NCBI GenBank assembly: GCA_013396915.1
Contig: VWZL01002002.1
Span: 372,001 to 436,000, forward strand
Origin: Stercorarius parasiticus
Taxonomy: Eukaryota > Chordata > Aves > Charadriiformes > Stercorariidae
Direction: 5' to 3'
Length of the DNA: 64,000 bases
Shown here: positions 1 to 15,400 of the stretch, in pieces
Layout: the number at the start of each line of letters is the position of its first letter
Numbering within the stretch: position 1 is the first letter of the stretch
The notes under the pieces: generated by a model
The model's database searches: none
What the model was told of the DNA's origin: nothing
What the model saw: only the letters and a program-made list of their open reading frames with translations
Translations under genes and position numbers: made by a program

Positions 1-389
1 CCCTAAGCTTGTCCTGTAACCTGATAACGAAAGTGGAGGGTCTGCAGTATTTGTTTCTGTCCGTTTAGCAACTTATGGAGCTTTTCTAAGAGCTGTGTTA
101 AAGCTTGCTTCTGGAAAGTATGCATATAATTAAGGCTATACGAAGTTAATATGAGCTACTAGCCATATTGTTGTGCAAATTTTAGAAAGAGTATGTAGTC
201 TCTGTGAGCTTTATCATAGCTAAATGCCTTAATTTAGAAGGAAAATCTGGTTATTATATTATGATTATAGTTTGTTGTCATAATTTGCAGTTATGATTTT
301 AAAAGGCTTACTTTGCAAGTTTTGGTTTGATGAAAGCAGAGCGTTCTTCTGAAAATCTTACTGTTTCTTTTTTTCCCTTATTTTTTTAG

Positions 390-455
390 GACTGGAAAAA
401 CTCTTTAATTTAACTGTACTGAATTTGTCCTATAATCGCATACATGATCTCTCTG
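390..455 (+). CDS. LRRCC1: LRRCC1 exon, leucine-rich repeat
   Basis: Acceptor TTTTTTTAG and donor GTAAGT flank 66 nt. The exon starts with two bases of a Gly codon and ends after one base of the next. It encodes ..LEKLFNLTVLNLSYNRIHDLS, a canonical LxxLxLxxN repeat. It is the first exon in the window; earlier LRR exons are off the left edge. Confidence 0.9.
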
Positions 456-3400
456 GTAAGTGACTTTGGCATGTGCAGTGCAATAAAAAGCATTTGCCTC
501 ACTTTACTTTTGCAAACCTTGACCAAATGTATTTTTAGAAGTTTCTAGTGTTTCAGCCAACTGACTGAGTAATGCTACTAAAGGTAGCAGTTGCTGCTAC
601 TCTTAGCCTTCAAGTTCCTACCATCAAGGGTTGTTCTGAACTGGAATTTATTTGGTGAGGCTGAGTTTGCTGACGAAATAGTACAGTAAACATTTCAAAC
701 TAATTTCTAAAGTGAAAAATGCAATAGCCGTGGAAGATATTTCCAAAGGAGTTATATCTTTCCTTTTTATAGGACAAAAATTCAACTTTAGATATGATGT
801 GGAAGTTCTCTTCTAAATCTGTTTGTTGAAATGGTCAATTGCTGCTTCTAACTAAGATTTTAAGCTACAGAACCAAGGGAGTTTGTAATAGAAAATGAAA
901 AAGAGTATTGGTAACAATTTTGTTAATGAACTGAGTTGTAAAAAGGAACTTCAAGTAAAATGTTTATGTTTACATGCTTCTTGACAGTTAGAAACTAATC
1001 TGTTTCTTTAAAGTTAACTCTCATATCTAGCTTAAGCACTGTACTGTGTGGTAATGTACCATAGATGATTAATATACATAGATAGGGATATGGAGCAAAA
1101 GTATTTACATCATTTCCAGTTATGATGTATTATTTACTGAATATTTTTCAACAAGATGCCATTTGTTCTAAATCCTATACTGCAAGATTGTAGCAGAAAT
1201 CATTATTTTGTGTTTTTTCGCAAATTTTCAGGATTTCGCTGCCTTCATGGAACCAGTCATAAGATTAGCCATATTGACCTTCACAGCAACTGTATAAGCA
1301 ATATGGATCACTTACTTCAGTGCACAAAGGGGCTGTGCTGTTTGACGAACCTGACACTGGAAAAAAATGGGAAGGCCAATCCAGTCTGTGATGCAGCAGG
1401 TATGGGTCTCATGTTAGGTAGGTACTTGGTGCTCTCTAGGTCAGTGATTTCCCTTAAGGTGTCAAAGCTTGCAAATTCATAAACCGGCCAGCCTGCAGAA
1501 GTCTGAATTCTGTCAAAATGAATTTTTTTTCCATAGAGAAATCTCCCCTCTGCAGGCATATCCTCAAAATTGTAACTTCTTGTATGCTTTGATAAGGCTC
1601 AACTTCTCACTTTATCTTAGGTTAAGGCAGGAGATGGACAAAGAGTGATGGGAAGAGAAAGTGTTGCAGAAATGTGAGGGAGGGAGTATTAATATTATAA
1701 GATTGGAAGGTGGAGAATTTGAAGAATGTACATAAAGATATTGTCCTGTATAGATAGAGGGCAGACATGGGAGTACATGGTTGTCCTCTACTGGCAGAGG
1801 CCACAAGAGGCAGATTAGTAGTAAGCACCATTAACCTTTCCTCCTTTTCCCACAGCTTCAGTAAGCAGTGACAGACTATAAGATGCTCTGCAGTAATTAG
1901 CGTTTTCATCAAAATAGTAGGTGGGGGTCTCACTAGGCAGCATAGAGACAAGTTGGAGGAATGTGTGTGGGTACATCACTTTCAATTGTTTTGTCTAGAG
2001 CTTCTGGTTTGGGGGTAGGTTTTTTGCGCCATTTAAATGTTACACCCTGTGTTCAAACAAGTTAAACTGTAGCATCCTGTTTTGATGCAGGTTTTGTTTG
2101 TTTTCTTCATTTGTGTATAAGAGAAGGGAAAATCTCCTACAAAAAGGTAGAAGTGGAGGATTGATACTTTTGGGACAGCTCAAAGATGATTTTGGAAGTA
2201 TTTAAATGTCAGTCCATGACCCTCCATGCTTCCTAAAATACTAAATTTCATTGCCAACTACAAAGAGTAAAACAGTAGGAATTACAGTAATACAAAATAA
2301 CAACCATATCATGAGCATGTAACTGATATAGGTGATAATATGTGTACAATTATAAGACAAACCTCAGAGATTATTGAGGGAAGCCGAGTAAGTCCTTAGG
2401 TAATGTTTTCAAAACCACCAATGAACAAGTTTTACAAATGCATTCAGGCACCACAGAAGCAGGAACAGGACTATTAAAGCTATCTTGATAATTTAGAAAA
2501 TTCCACTAGTTTTCTTCTGTGTTTACTTGCATACCTCTTTAAATCTACCTCTTTGGTGGCACTTTCAAAAGTAACTGCAATGTTTAGAAGCCCAAATTCT
2601 ATTAATTTAGAGAAATTTAACTTCAATTCCTTACAATTTCATAATGCCTTATTTCATTCACTGGAAGAGAATGAAGTTATCCAAGCCCTTTCAGAACTTG
2701 CCTTTTCATTATGCTTGTCTATCCTCTCACTTGATACAACTGTTCTGGTGCAGTGAGCCCAATACTAAAAGGTTGTTTGTGCAACTGCAGTGTGCTGCTG
2801 ATGATGGGGAAATCCCCGTGTAGACCAGGACTAGGCAAGCAGTTTCCCAGTTCATTTGTTTAGTAATGTTGTCTGTTGAAAGCCTTATGGGTGGGGAAAG
2901 GTGAGACACTTGTAGATAACTTGCTACTTTTTTTCTTTGAATAAAAATGCAATGAGTAATTTAAGATGACAAGGTACCTAAAATGCACTAGACACTTCTT
3001 TTCAGCAATTAATTTCAATTTAAATGTCGCCTTTTCCTTAAGGCTATAGAGAAACTGTTCTTCAGATGTTGCCCCAGCTAACAACTCTAGATGGAAAAAA
3101 TACTTCTGGTGAACCAGTGGACCCGGCAGAAGAAAACTGTTCAGATTTACAGTGTTTAGAAGACATTCTGGGCTGTTTGGTTTCACCTGGATGCCCCTTA
3201 TCCAGAGATCAGGTGCCATAGTTTTTGTGTACTGATTTTAAAATTGATACATTTATTTTTATGTCGCATGAAACTTATTAATGTTACAAGGGTTGTATTT
3301 CCTCTTAATAGAACTATGTTACCTTACCGGTGGTCACACCACATATCGACCAGGCGTTAGCTCATTTTCGTCAACGTACAAGAGTACCAGTACAAAGTGC

Positions 3401-6400
3401 CATCAGCTCCTCTGCAGAGCTTGTCTCATCTTCAGAAACGGAGAAGGCCGAACGTGATAAAATATACAGTGAAATAAGAATTAAAAAAATAGAAGATCAA
3501 ATTTCACAGATACTGCAAAAGGTAATTTTTTTTTTCCTGTGATTGCACAGAAAGTTTTGTTTGTAAAATGAGGTGTACCTCTTCATAATGCAAGAGTTTG
3601 CTGGGACAGACTGAAGCATGTCTACTGGTATGCATGTGCTGACCTCATGCTAATGTATATTTAATAATTTTGAGAAACTGGGAATAAAATAAAACCAAGT
3701 CTTTAAAACTGGAGATCACACTTTGAATCATCAAAACTTTCATACTAAATAAAAACCATAGTTCTCCTAGTCCCATATACTATCTGATCATATTACGTTA
3801 GATAGAAAACAATTTTCTGTTTTCTACCCTGAAGCCATCAATATATGTAACTGAACCTGAGTAAAACATGAAATACAGTAAAATATCTGGATTATAGAGT
3901 TGTTGAAAATTAACTTTGCTAAGTAACAGGTCATGTTAGTCTGGTGTGTTTGTCAGGTATGTTTTTGTAACAGTTTATGGTGTACTTTGCATGTTTGCAG
4001 GGCTTTATTTTCAAATGCTGTAGTTGTTTTACATTTTGCACCACACTTCTATGCCTAAGGATTTTAAACAAACTTCAGGTATTTCAGAAAGACTATTCTG
4101 TTGGGTTTATTTTATCTTTAAAACAACAATATGTTTTAGCAAGGAGGGAAGGGGTAGTTTGGAAGCAATTATTTACTTCTGTATCAAATTAGCCAATTAG
4201 ATAATTGGCTATTACAAATTAGCCAATTAGAAATTGTAAAATGTATAGATAAAATTCCTATCTGTTCTTAGGTATCTGATACCTCAAGAAGGGAAGCTCC
4301 TCCAAACGTTCTCAAAGCTAAGAGAGACACAGATCCAACTTCTGAGAGTGAAAATGAGAGTGGGAAAGAGAACAACAGAAAGGTTGTGAAAAGAAGCAAG
4401 ATCCCTACTTACCGTAGAACTACCTCATCTACTAGATGTCATGCGAATCATCTTAAGAACAAAATAACTGACAGGTATCCCAGTGTTAGCCATATGAAGC
4501 AAAAATAAATTAAGCTGAGCTTGTTGCAATAGGACAAGGGGTAATGGCTTTAAACTAAAAGAGGGTACCTTTATACTGGATATAAGGAATGACGACTGTG
4601 GTGAAACACTGGCACAGGTTGCCCAGGGAGGGGGTAGATGCCCCATCCCTGGAAACATTCAAGGTCAGGTTGGACGGGGCTCTGAGCAACCTGATCTAGT
4701 TGAAGATGTCCCTGCTCAATGCAAGAGGGTTGGACTAGATGACCTTTATTGGTCCCTTCCAACCCAAACTATTCCATGGTTCTATGAATATTGTCAGAGT
4801 GAACATAGTTTGATTTGAAACTTTTTGCTGACAGTGGTAGGTTGGGTAAATCATCTCTGTTGTTAATGCTTTAAAAATTATTCACTCCTGAGGCTTCATA
4901 AGAAATCTGTTGATGAGGAAAACAGTGTCAAACTTTTGAAGTGTTCCCCCCACCCCAGAGAAAATGAGTTATGTCAGCTGGCCCTGCTCATAAATGTTTA
5001 ATATACAAGCCCCTCTTTTCTTAATCTGACTGTTTACATATAACCTTCTGCATCCTTGTTTTTCCATATTAGTCTTTTACGTATTATGATGTATTATTTG
5101 AAAGTTTTTGAAGTTCGCTCTTTGCTCACTCATTTCCCTATATGAGCATTTTCTGTCTTTGGGTGAAAAGGAAATTGAACTGAAGATTCCAAAATAAACA
5201 CTTCAGAATTCTAACAGCTTATACTTTCATCTTTGTTTTAAATTGTGGAGACAGAAGAATTCTCCACAGAAAAAAGAATTGAGTCAAATTAAAAAATAAA
5301 AGATTCAAGGTGTCAGAATGATGGTCAAGAATATAACTGTCTGCCCTATTTTGTGCTGAAACAAAGGAAGGATGCTATAGTAATTTGATTTATACAGTAA
5401 ATATCAGAAGTGATGAATAGAAGATGATATAAATTGGAATATATTTAGTCTGCCACTGCAGCTCTGTAGCTACTCCGCTTCTTTAAAATTGTTTCATATC
5501 TCTGTAATAAGAAGATGCTTTTCAGATAGCATCTTTTAGTGCCACCTATTTTTTTTGCAGCTGAAGATTTGAATTTAGCTGTTTGTTTTATGATCAGCTT
5601 GCAAATTATTTTCTACATGTTTTTGAACTCTGTACAATTGGACTTCTACACAGAACTGTAAAACTTTGTCCTGTAAAAGTGTTTGAATCCCCTGTTACTG
5701 TTTAAACTCTGCATGTTCTTAAATGTACCTTGATGTCCTGCTATTACAGAGAAGAGAAGAAGAGTTCCTCTAAGTGTCCACGCTCCAGTCAGAGAGACTG
5801 TCATCTCAATTCATCATCGGATACTCGATACTTGGAAGTAGTGGGAAGAAAATCTGAAATACTAACTGGAAGACAGAGCAATACTGAAAAAGTAGAAGAA
5901 ATGAATTCAAATGCCACAGAAGAATCAACATACCGAGTATGTTTTGCATCACTTTAGGTTAAATATGAGTATGGCTTCACCTGGAGCCAAGCATATATCT
6001 CCTGGTGAAGCTTTAAAATTGGAAGTGACAAAAATAATTGCGTGTAGATAGCATCAAAAAATAGTGGAGTTCTTGTAGTATCAGCTGGAAGATAATTCAT
6101 TTTATTTCATTTCTGTGGGGGTTCTTGGCCTGTACTTGCACTTTTTACTGTCATCCATGAATTACAGAAGGACAAAAAAATCTTGTTCTACAGTTATGAA
6201 TGTTGTTTGTCATTTTTGGCTACCTTTGAATGTTTCCTAGTAAGTTGATGCTTACCACATTCTTGCTAAGGCGCTGATTCAGGAACTGGATCAGGAGAAA
6301 GAAAGGAGGTGGAAAGCAGAGCAAGCAGAGAAGAAATTAATAGAGCATGTCAGAGAGCTACAAAAACATGCACAAGAAGAAAAGAATATTCAGAGTATGG

Positions 6401-9400
6401 CTGTATACACTACAGACAGGTAGGGAAACAGAGTGCTGTAGTGTAAGAGGTTGGTTTGGGTTTTTTAGTTCAAGATGATTCAATTTATAGGCTTAAGAAA
6501 TGAGAACAGCTTTAAACAATACACCTGAAAAATAATGCATAAAAAAGCAGTGCTAGAATTTCTCTTGGTATTACCAAATGAAATTCCATTCTGCAGCTTT
6601 CTTGCTGTTCTTGTCTCAGAACAGTATCAGTGTGGCACTTACTTCCATTTCTAGCCATTACTTTCCAAGTAGCTTGTATCATAATTGTACTTTCTCTTTC
6701 AGCTCAAGCTCTCGTAGCTGTCTCATATCATGCTTTCAGCTTCCAATTCCCGATCTCCCTTTCCACCTGTACATACAGCTGTCTTTTTCCCTCCCCCCGC
6801 CCCCCCTGCACAACGCACTTCAACAAAGATGTTTCTGGCAGGTCAGAGCTGGCCAATAGGCAATATGTTGTGCAGGTCAGGTCTAGCATATCTTCATATA
6901 GACTGTTGTCATCATCCTTGTAAGTTCTGAGCAGTGTCCTTTTTTTCAAAAGTTCTCCCTTTTAACAAAGTAGAAGTATTGCAGCTATGATTGGAGATGT
7001 CTGCTCTATTTGTCTTTTTAACTGCATTGCATTTATCAAAGACTCATTTTCTTTCTTGTAAGGAAAGTGCAAGCCAAGCGCTTCCTGAGTTACCATCCAT
7101 GACTGACTGTGATTATTTCCCCTTTTTTTTTCTTCCTGTTTTAGGTTCACTTCCCACCTTTATTTGTTATCACTTTGCATAAGAGGCTTTTTATGTTCTT
7201 TTGACATAGATCTTATATCAAAAATTAGTAGAATATTTAAGGATATTGCAACGTTTTCTGAAAAAATTATCAAATTACAAATTATATCATACGTTTGACT
7301 TATGTATAAAGTAAAATGATACTAGAATGTCATTTCCTTAAATACCCGTCTATGAGGCTGTCTCTAGCTTAACTTCTTTTAAAAGGAAGATCCATATAGA
7401 AATACTACATGTGACTTAATAATATTTCAAATATTTTAAACAGTTTTACATTACAATGCTGTAAAAATTAAAAACTCGGCAAAGAGCAAGATATGGTACT
7501 ACAGCACTTACTGATGTCCTCTCTCAATGTATTTGGCATCAAATGAAATACTGAAACGTTCTTAATACAACTTTATTGTATTTATTCTCAGGTTAAAGGA
7601 ATTGATATTGAAAGAGAGAGATGTTAAAGCAAGACTGCAAGCAGATGTCCAACAGTTGAAAGGTGAAACTGAAAGACTTACTAATGAGTTAAATCAGGCA
7701 AGAAATAAAGAAGCAGAACATCAGAAGGCCATGCAAGCTCTAGAAGAAGCACTATCCAAGATGGAGACACAGAGATTGCAGCAACGAACAATAGAGGTAA
7801 ATACTTTTCATAAGTAAACAATATGATGGCTACTTTAGTCCTGGATATTAAGCAGCAGCTTAAACTGTGACACGGCCTTAAGCCTGAGTTTTCCACAATA
7901 AAAGCTGATTTATTTTTTTTTATTTTCTTCATAATAGTAGTAAATAACAAGGATCCATTTCAGTTGTCAGTTGATGTCTTTTATAAAAAAATAGAAATAT
8001 GTCATTTGATATGGCCTTAAGATAAAGGAGAACAAGTCCTATGTACTTAACGCTGAGAGTTGATATTTTCTGAAGATATACAGTAACAAAGACAGGTTTT
8101 TTTAAACTGTTGCTGAAATCAATGAAGATCTTATTAGCGGGATGGAAATCTGGTGGTTCTATTGTTTTGCTGATCTAAAGAATTACATGCTTTTAATTGC
8201 AAGCAGAACAAAACAATAATTGCTGAGAACTTATTTTAAAGATTCTGGTTGTGTGGGGGATTATTTGTTTGTTTGGGATTTTTTTGGGGTCTGTTTTTAC
8301 AGCTGGAGAAGATAATGATACTTTTGTTCAGTATACAAATCCATAAGATCAAAATGCTGGACGAGATACTGCCACTGTTTCTGACTGAATAATTCATTGG
8401 TGAATTCTTCAGTGGCCAAATGCTGCATCCTCTAGTATCTATTTCTGTTGTTTGATTATATTCCTATATCGGCTCATTCCTGTGTCACTGAACGTATCCG
8501 CTTACAAAAGTTGAATCCTAACACACTGATCCTGAAAAGTCTGTGAACTGCTAGTATGGTGCTCTGGGACATGTTGTCACTCAGATACCCTGAAAGAAAA
8601 CAGAATCCGGGAGTGTGCTGACAGCCAAACTGCAAGTGTTATTCAAGTTGTGGATTAGCCACCTGCCACTTTAGGCTCCTGTTTAGGCAATTGAGTGGCT
8701 CTTCCATTTTCTTGCTTACCTGTAAATACCCTGGAGCTATTATGGATCTAGAAGTGACCTTCAGTTTAGATCACGTATCTGCTTGTCACTTTGAAAAGTA
8801 CTGAATTTAGTAAGAAAAAAGTATTTCTTTTTTTTTCTTTTTCTTTTCCCATGAGAAAGGAAATACCTTACCTCATACCTTGATGTATGAGGCTTTTATA
8901 TTTCCTTTAATGAATTTGTAGAAATAAATCCTCTCTTTTGATAGGATTAGTTCTTATTAACTGCAAAACTTCAAGGAAAGGTCTTTGTTCCTGTCTTTTT
9001 AAAATCCTGTAGCAAATACTCTTTAATAATTATGTTTCAAAAAAGAGTCATGATGCTCTAGAAACTAAATTCTGGTTTTGAATGTTTAGATTTAATGTAC
9101 CTTTGGCCTATTTTATCAACTCTACTATTAACAAATTCTGGAATATTTTATAGAGCTTTCTCATAGTACACATTGGCAGTTATCTTCAGTGGTAAGTTGT
9201 GGTTACTCTAGGTAGTCACTGTTGAAGGATTTCGGTCAACGTTTCTAGATTACTTGAAAGGATTTAAGATAAATAAGTTACTATGCATGTAAATGTGTAC
9301 CCTATTTTCTGGCAGTCTTTAAATTTGTGTATGTTCTCACTTGAAATTTTTGGTTTTAAGTTCTTCAATTTAGGAGTGGGTTGCTTCACTTCATCCACAA

Positions 9401-12400
9401 AATAACAGGAATACAGTGGAGTGTGTCTAAATGTTACTCATAAAGAGGCTTAACATGTAGGATATGAGGACTTGGCTTCACACTCAAGCCTCACAAAAAT
9501 TTTCATACAGCTGAAGTTACTGCATGAACTTCGGGTATCTGGCATTCTCAAGCTGGAACTAATGACATGCAGCAGCACCTAAATATCTTAAAGCACATTG
9601 CAGGAGATGATAAACATTGGAAACAATGTTTTATTTGTCAGTGCAGGGCATGTGATACAGCTATTCCTTAATTTTTTGATTTTTCATTTTGACTGTTCAA
9701 TAATCAAGTGGAGGGGACAGTTGTAATGGAATTCTGAAAGAAAACAGATTGTTGGGTTGGGGTTTTTTTGTTTGCTTTCTTGTGAGAGTTGGAAAGTAAA
9801 CTAGGCTGTGTTTCTTGCATTCTAACTCTGTTATTAGATAACTGACACTTAGAGCAGTCTTGAGTAGTCCATTAACTGTTCCACAACCATCAATGATACT
9901 CCGCAAAGCAAAGAGATTAGAACTGTGTAAGTAGGGAATGTGGAAACCCTTTGCTTTGCTTAGGAGGACAGGTTAACAAGATAGTTAAGTTGTTACCACT
10001 CACTGCTTGAGGACTATGCTACAAGTAATGATTAGGAATAAGAATACCTCCATTGACATCACCTCTGCTGTTTCTGCTGCATGTTCTAACCTGCAACCTT
10101 CTGAAGTGTCTTGTTTCTGAATTACCATTTCATGAATAATTAGAACCTTTTTTATAACTTTTTTCATATTTTTTCCCCTATTTGTCGAGTCAGAAAAGAC
10201 AGCTTTGTATGTAAAAGACTGAAGGCTATAAAATGGAATTTTTCGTAAAAGCTTGCATCAAATGGAAAAAGTGGAGTATGCCACCTGGTGTTTATACTGA
10301 TTCTCCATTTTTCGTAAAATCATTAGAAAGCAGCTCCATTCAGCAACTTTAAATTGTAAAATATGGAAAGGTGCAGATTTTTGCAACTGGAATATTTAAA
10401 AAAAAATACATTGGAGACATCTAAAAATGTTTTGCTTGAAACTAATACAAGTATTACAAGAGTTTGTAACTGAGGAAGTTATTCTTGCCAATATACCTTA
10501 TTAATTAAGTACATGTTCTTGGTTCTTCATGAAAGTTGTGGGGTTTTTTGTTGTAGTAAGTTAAGCTAAGACTTAATTTTAAACATCTAGTCTTAAATTT
10601 CTGCAAATGTAACAAAATACATTAAGGTTTAAAAAAAAATATCAAACCACCACCAAAACTTCCTTTGTCTTGGGCTAGGTAACATAATAAAATTCCTAAA
10701 ATTTTGTGAAAAGTACTGACAGTTGTGGCGCATGTTGTAAACATTATGGCCCAGGTAGACTTGCATAAAACTATAATAAAGCATTTGTTCCTTTGTATTC
10801 TAGTATAAGACATGAAGTATAGATTACAGTTTTAAGAAAATCTTGTTCCTCTCTACGAATTCTACACAGATGAAACAGGTGCAAGAAGCAGAGCTTAAAG
10901 CATCAGCAAATGAAAGAGAAGTACAGTTACTTCGAATATCCTTTCGACAGCAGAGGGAGAAGGTAAAACAACTACATGAACTTCTTATATTAAGAGACCA
11001 AGAGCAGAGGTATGGGGTCTTCCATTTTCTTTCCACAAGTTAATAGAGATGCTGTGTTGGAAACATTTTTTGTTTAAATGCGTTGTGTGAAATGTGGGTG
11101 TGTTTTTGGTTTTAGTGTTTTTTAATGTGAGAGATGATGTTTTTAAAAATGTACATGTCTTCCCACCCATCTTCTTGCTGACTTAATATCTTCATATCTC
11201 GTAGATTCCTGACTCGCAAATCCATGTAGGCAATTGTGTTCTTCCAGTCTTTCATTCGATAGATTCTTGTCTTATATGGCTGATTTTTTTTAAGTACTTG
11301 ATCTTTAATCAGATAAAAATAAAATCACATTTGAATTATTGTATGAAGACCTGCATATACTACAATAGCACAAGGCATTAAAAAAAAAAAGTCAGATTCT
11401 ACAATATCTTGCTTTAGGGTGTGTGGTTTGATTGGCTGTTTTCTTCTTTCCTCTCAGAAAAATTTGAGAATACTTGAGTGTAAGTTCTATACTGTTTTGC
11501 TAATACAATCAAATATGTGTACAAACTAAAGGAACAAGTGGTGCATATACTAGTATGTGAGGGAGGTTATTAATAAAATAAGCTGGTTACACTTGCTAAA
11601 TTCTACAAGGATAAATGTATTCAAATACCAAGGTAACTGCAGGTTTAGATGGGGAGAATCCTATAGCTGTGTTTTGAGAAGTTCCAGTTCTCATAAATCC
11701 CAAAAAGTTGTGATGTGAAGGACAGCAGGTATATTTTGTGTTTGTACTTTAAAGCAGATGAACAGAATAGTCTTAAAGTACAGGGTAATTTTGCTTCAAC
11801 ATGTTCCTATAGGGATGCTTCCAGACAGGAAGGAGGCTTATCCTAGAACCCTTTAGGTCCCTGTTGCTGCTGTTTCTCAGGTCTGAGTGAGAGTGAAGAG
11901 AATGACTGCAAAAAGAGGGTATCTGGCTATACACTGCTTTTTTCGATTCCAATGTCTCTTCCAGATCTTTGCTAATAGCAAAACAAACAAAGAGTAACTA
12001 ACAGCAAAAGAGAAAATATTCAATTGCTACAAAAACTTGAATTAAAAACTAAGGCTATTCCTTCCTGTGTTTGAACAGTAGTCAACACACTTTTCCTCAT
12101 CCCAGGGCCATTGTCATAGCAGAAAGAAATCTGTCTGTGAAACTAAAGAATTTATCCTATTTATTATGTAACTTACTATCTTTTTTTTAAGAAATGCTAA
12201 GGATATGATTTGCAACAGCATTGTGAGATACTGCAGTTCTTATCTCAAGTGTATGTTTGGTAACTTCAGGAAACAACTTGAAACCCGAGTTGCTTTAAAT
12301 GGACCTGAATTTCAAGATGCTTTATCAAAAGCACTGGCTAAAGAGGAGCAGAGGCATGAACAGCATGTTAAAGAATTTCAGGAGAAAATTAATATGTTAA

Positions 12401-15400
12401 ACCAGAAGTATGCAGACTTAGAACATGAATTTCGTTTAGCTTTAACTACTGAAGCAAAAAGGTTTAAAGAGGTAAGACTAAGAGAACACTTCATCTCCAA
12501 CTAGGTGGAGTTGTAGTTCTCTTAAATGTGCTTGGGGTTATTTGTTGGGTGTTTGGTTTTGGGGTTGTTTTGTGGTTGGTTTGTGGTTTTTTTTTTCCTT
12601 AAGATCTCTGCTCCAAGGATTCATCTAAAAATACTGATAGTAAGCTTTGAAATATCAATGATTAGAACATAAACACCAAATACCAAGTCAGCACTCCAAA
12701 ACCCCAGCATTTTTGTTCATAAGTAAAAGTTAATCAAAAGAAATTAGAAAAACTTCTATCTCGTGGTATTCATTTCTTTTAAAACACATTGACCTTCTAT
12801 TAGAATATGTTCACTTATTGTAAAAACTCTTGTTTTGATAAGGTTACGGTTATATATATACCAGTGTATTTAATAATAACATTCCCTATTGTTTAACCTT
12901 TCAAAATTGAGTTTTGGATATGCATTTGAAATTCAAATTCAAAACTTGCGTACGAAGTTCCTTAGATAACAACATATAAAATTATGTGAGCGCTAGCCAT
13001 AGAACTGAGTTAAGTGAAATGAAATTTTTAAATGCTTCATCTTTAATTTGAACTTGGTTTCCTTCATTTTAAATCAGTTGGGCACATGGGAGAAGAAGGG
13101 AAGGAAGAGACTGGTTTTTCACCTTTCAAATCTTTTCTTTTGCAAGGAAAAAAATATAGAATTAAGTTGTTTTTTCCAGAGTTTAATGTTAATCTTAACA
13201 ATGACATTAAAACAAAGCATTGTTTTTGTTTCCTAAGCTGTTTGTTCTGCTTTACAAACTTGTAGCTAAGCAGAACCAGGTTTTTGAGTTGAAGTACCAC
13301 CAACAAACTGACAGAAAACCAGTTTCAGATATTCACTAATTTCACATATTGTTGATGAACTTCTATTTCTTCCTTCATTTTAAATTCAAATGCCATTTGT
13401 GTCTATGTATACACACTTTTTCCAAATGTTAGCATTCTTCCAGTCATCTTATCTTATAAAACTGTAGGTAAACGAGGGTTTTGAAAATGTTGCTGCTGAT
13501 CTAGTTGAACATAAACGAGCCCTCTTTGAGTTTGAACAAAAGGAAAAAGAGATGGCAAGTCTGATCCAAGACCTCACAAGTATAGTGAAAGAACAGAAAG
13601 AAAAGATTGCAGAATTAACAAAATCAAATGAAGAAGCTACAGCAAGCCTGAAGGTACTTGTTTCAAAACATTTCAACTACATATATGAATTTTTGTTAAT
13701 ATTTATATCTATAAAATAACAGTTCCATACAAGGTAGACTGACTGAAAGACGCGTATTTCCTGTTGCCCTAAAACCTAGTACTCCACAGCAGCCTTTATT
13801 CTTGCATCCTGCACTTCTGTTTCTCACAAATGCTTTGGTCCCCATATGCAAAATCTAGACTCATTCACGTCTTCAGAAGCGCATTCTTTGCCTTGTGAGC
13901 ACTAGCAGTTTGTATATAATCAAGTGGTCACTCTAAACCGAGATTTAAAAACCTACATTAATACCCCTGACCCTCTGTAACTTCAAAGTAATAGAATATG
14001 GTTCAGCAGTGGTCACTGTGAAGTAAAATGAAATTGCACAACAGTCAAGTGTAGTTATTAGCAGCTTACTATCTCTGAGAGTTGTGTAAAATTAGCAGTG
14101 TTAGTCATTACCTACTAGTTGTCCAATTTTAATGTTAAATACCATAGGCACAGTTGCTTTATCTGACACTACTGATCACTGTATGGTAACGTATTGTAGT
14201 AATACATTGTCCATAAATAGTTTTTAAAAATCTTAGGAACGTAAGCTTTAAACTGTTGGGTGATCCAGCATGTACCCAGTCCATCTTTGTGTTAAAACTT
14301 ATGTGCAGTACAGCCCCTGCACAGCTGTTTCTAATCTCCTCCCTACATGTTGCTGTTGGGGTGTCCAAACATTGTGTTGCTATACAAAATAGGATTCTGC
14401 CAGTCAGTGATGTTGCTAAAAACAACATTAAAAAGTAGCTGTATTTAACAGCTGTAATCTGTAAAACAAAAAGTAGCCTGCATAACTGCAGATAAATCTT
14501 TATCATGGGAAGTGAGAGCTCATCCCAGCTTCTGTCTGTTTTCTTTTGATTGGGTTTTTAATACCTTAACTTGACTTTCTGTTTCTCTTTGACTTGTGTA
14601 TTTGTAATTCTAACCAGCTTTTTACAATGGTATTGATAACTTAAGGTGGCTATTTAGAAATCGTATGTACAGTTCTATGGGATTGAAGTGTGTCTGTCTG
14701 AAGCAAACATTTGTGTTTCGTTATCAGGAAAAGAGGCAGATAGAACCCTGTATGCAAGCAGAATATTCCTCAGTTAACTTAATTTGCTGTGTATCAGTAT
14801 TACTTTCCTGGCCGTTTAGTATTGATTTGACATTTTGAATACTTGTTTTAAAGGATGTTACTGTCTTTTTCCAATGTTCATTCGTACAGTGTCGAACTGG
14901 AGAACTTGAAACACTGATTGAGGAGGGCAAGCAGAAAGCTGCTCAAGTTGAGCTCCTGAAAAAGGAAAATGGAAAACTTATTTCTCAGCTGACAGCCCAG
15001 GAATCTGTGATTGATGGGTTAAAAATGGAAAGAAAAATATGGGGGCAGGAGTTGGCACAACAGGGTAAAACAGTTTTTTGGTTTTGTTTTTTTTCATCTG
15101 CAGAAAAAATGGTGGTGTTCAATGTCATACCTTTCGAATAAACACTCCAATATAGTTGTAATTGTGACAGGGTCTCTGGGTGCCTTGTTGATCTTATCCA
15201 GTTGTAAAAATGATGAGCTAAAATACTTCTTCTGTAGTACGCAGACCTTTATAGGAACTAGGACAGCAGTTTTGGGAATTTATGAATGCAGTTAATCTAT
15301 TTCCCGAAAATGTCAAAATAGCATAATGTTATACGAAGAATTTTAGAATATGAAACTAGGAAAACAAGGATTTGTGAATAGTGTTTTGCAGTGCTACTTG

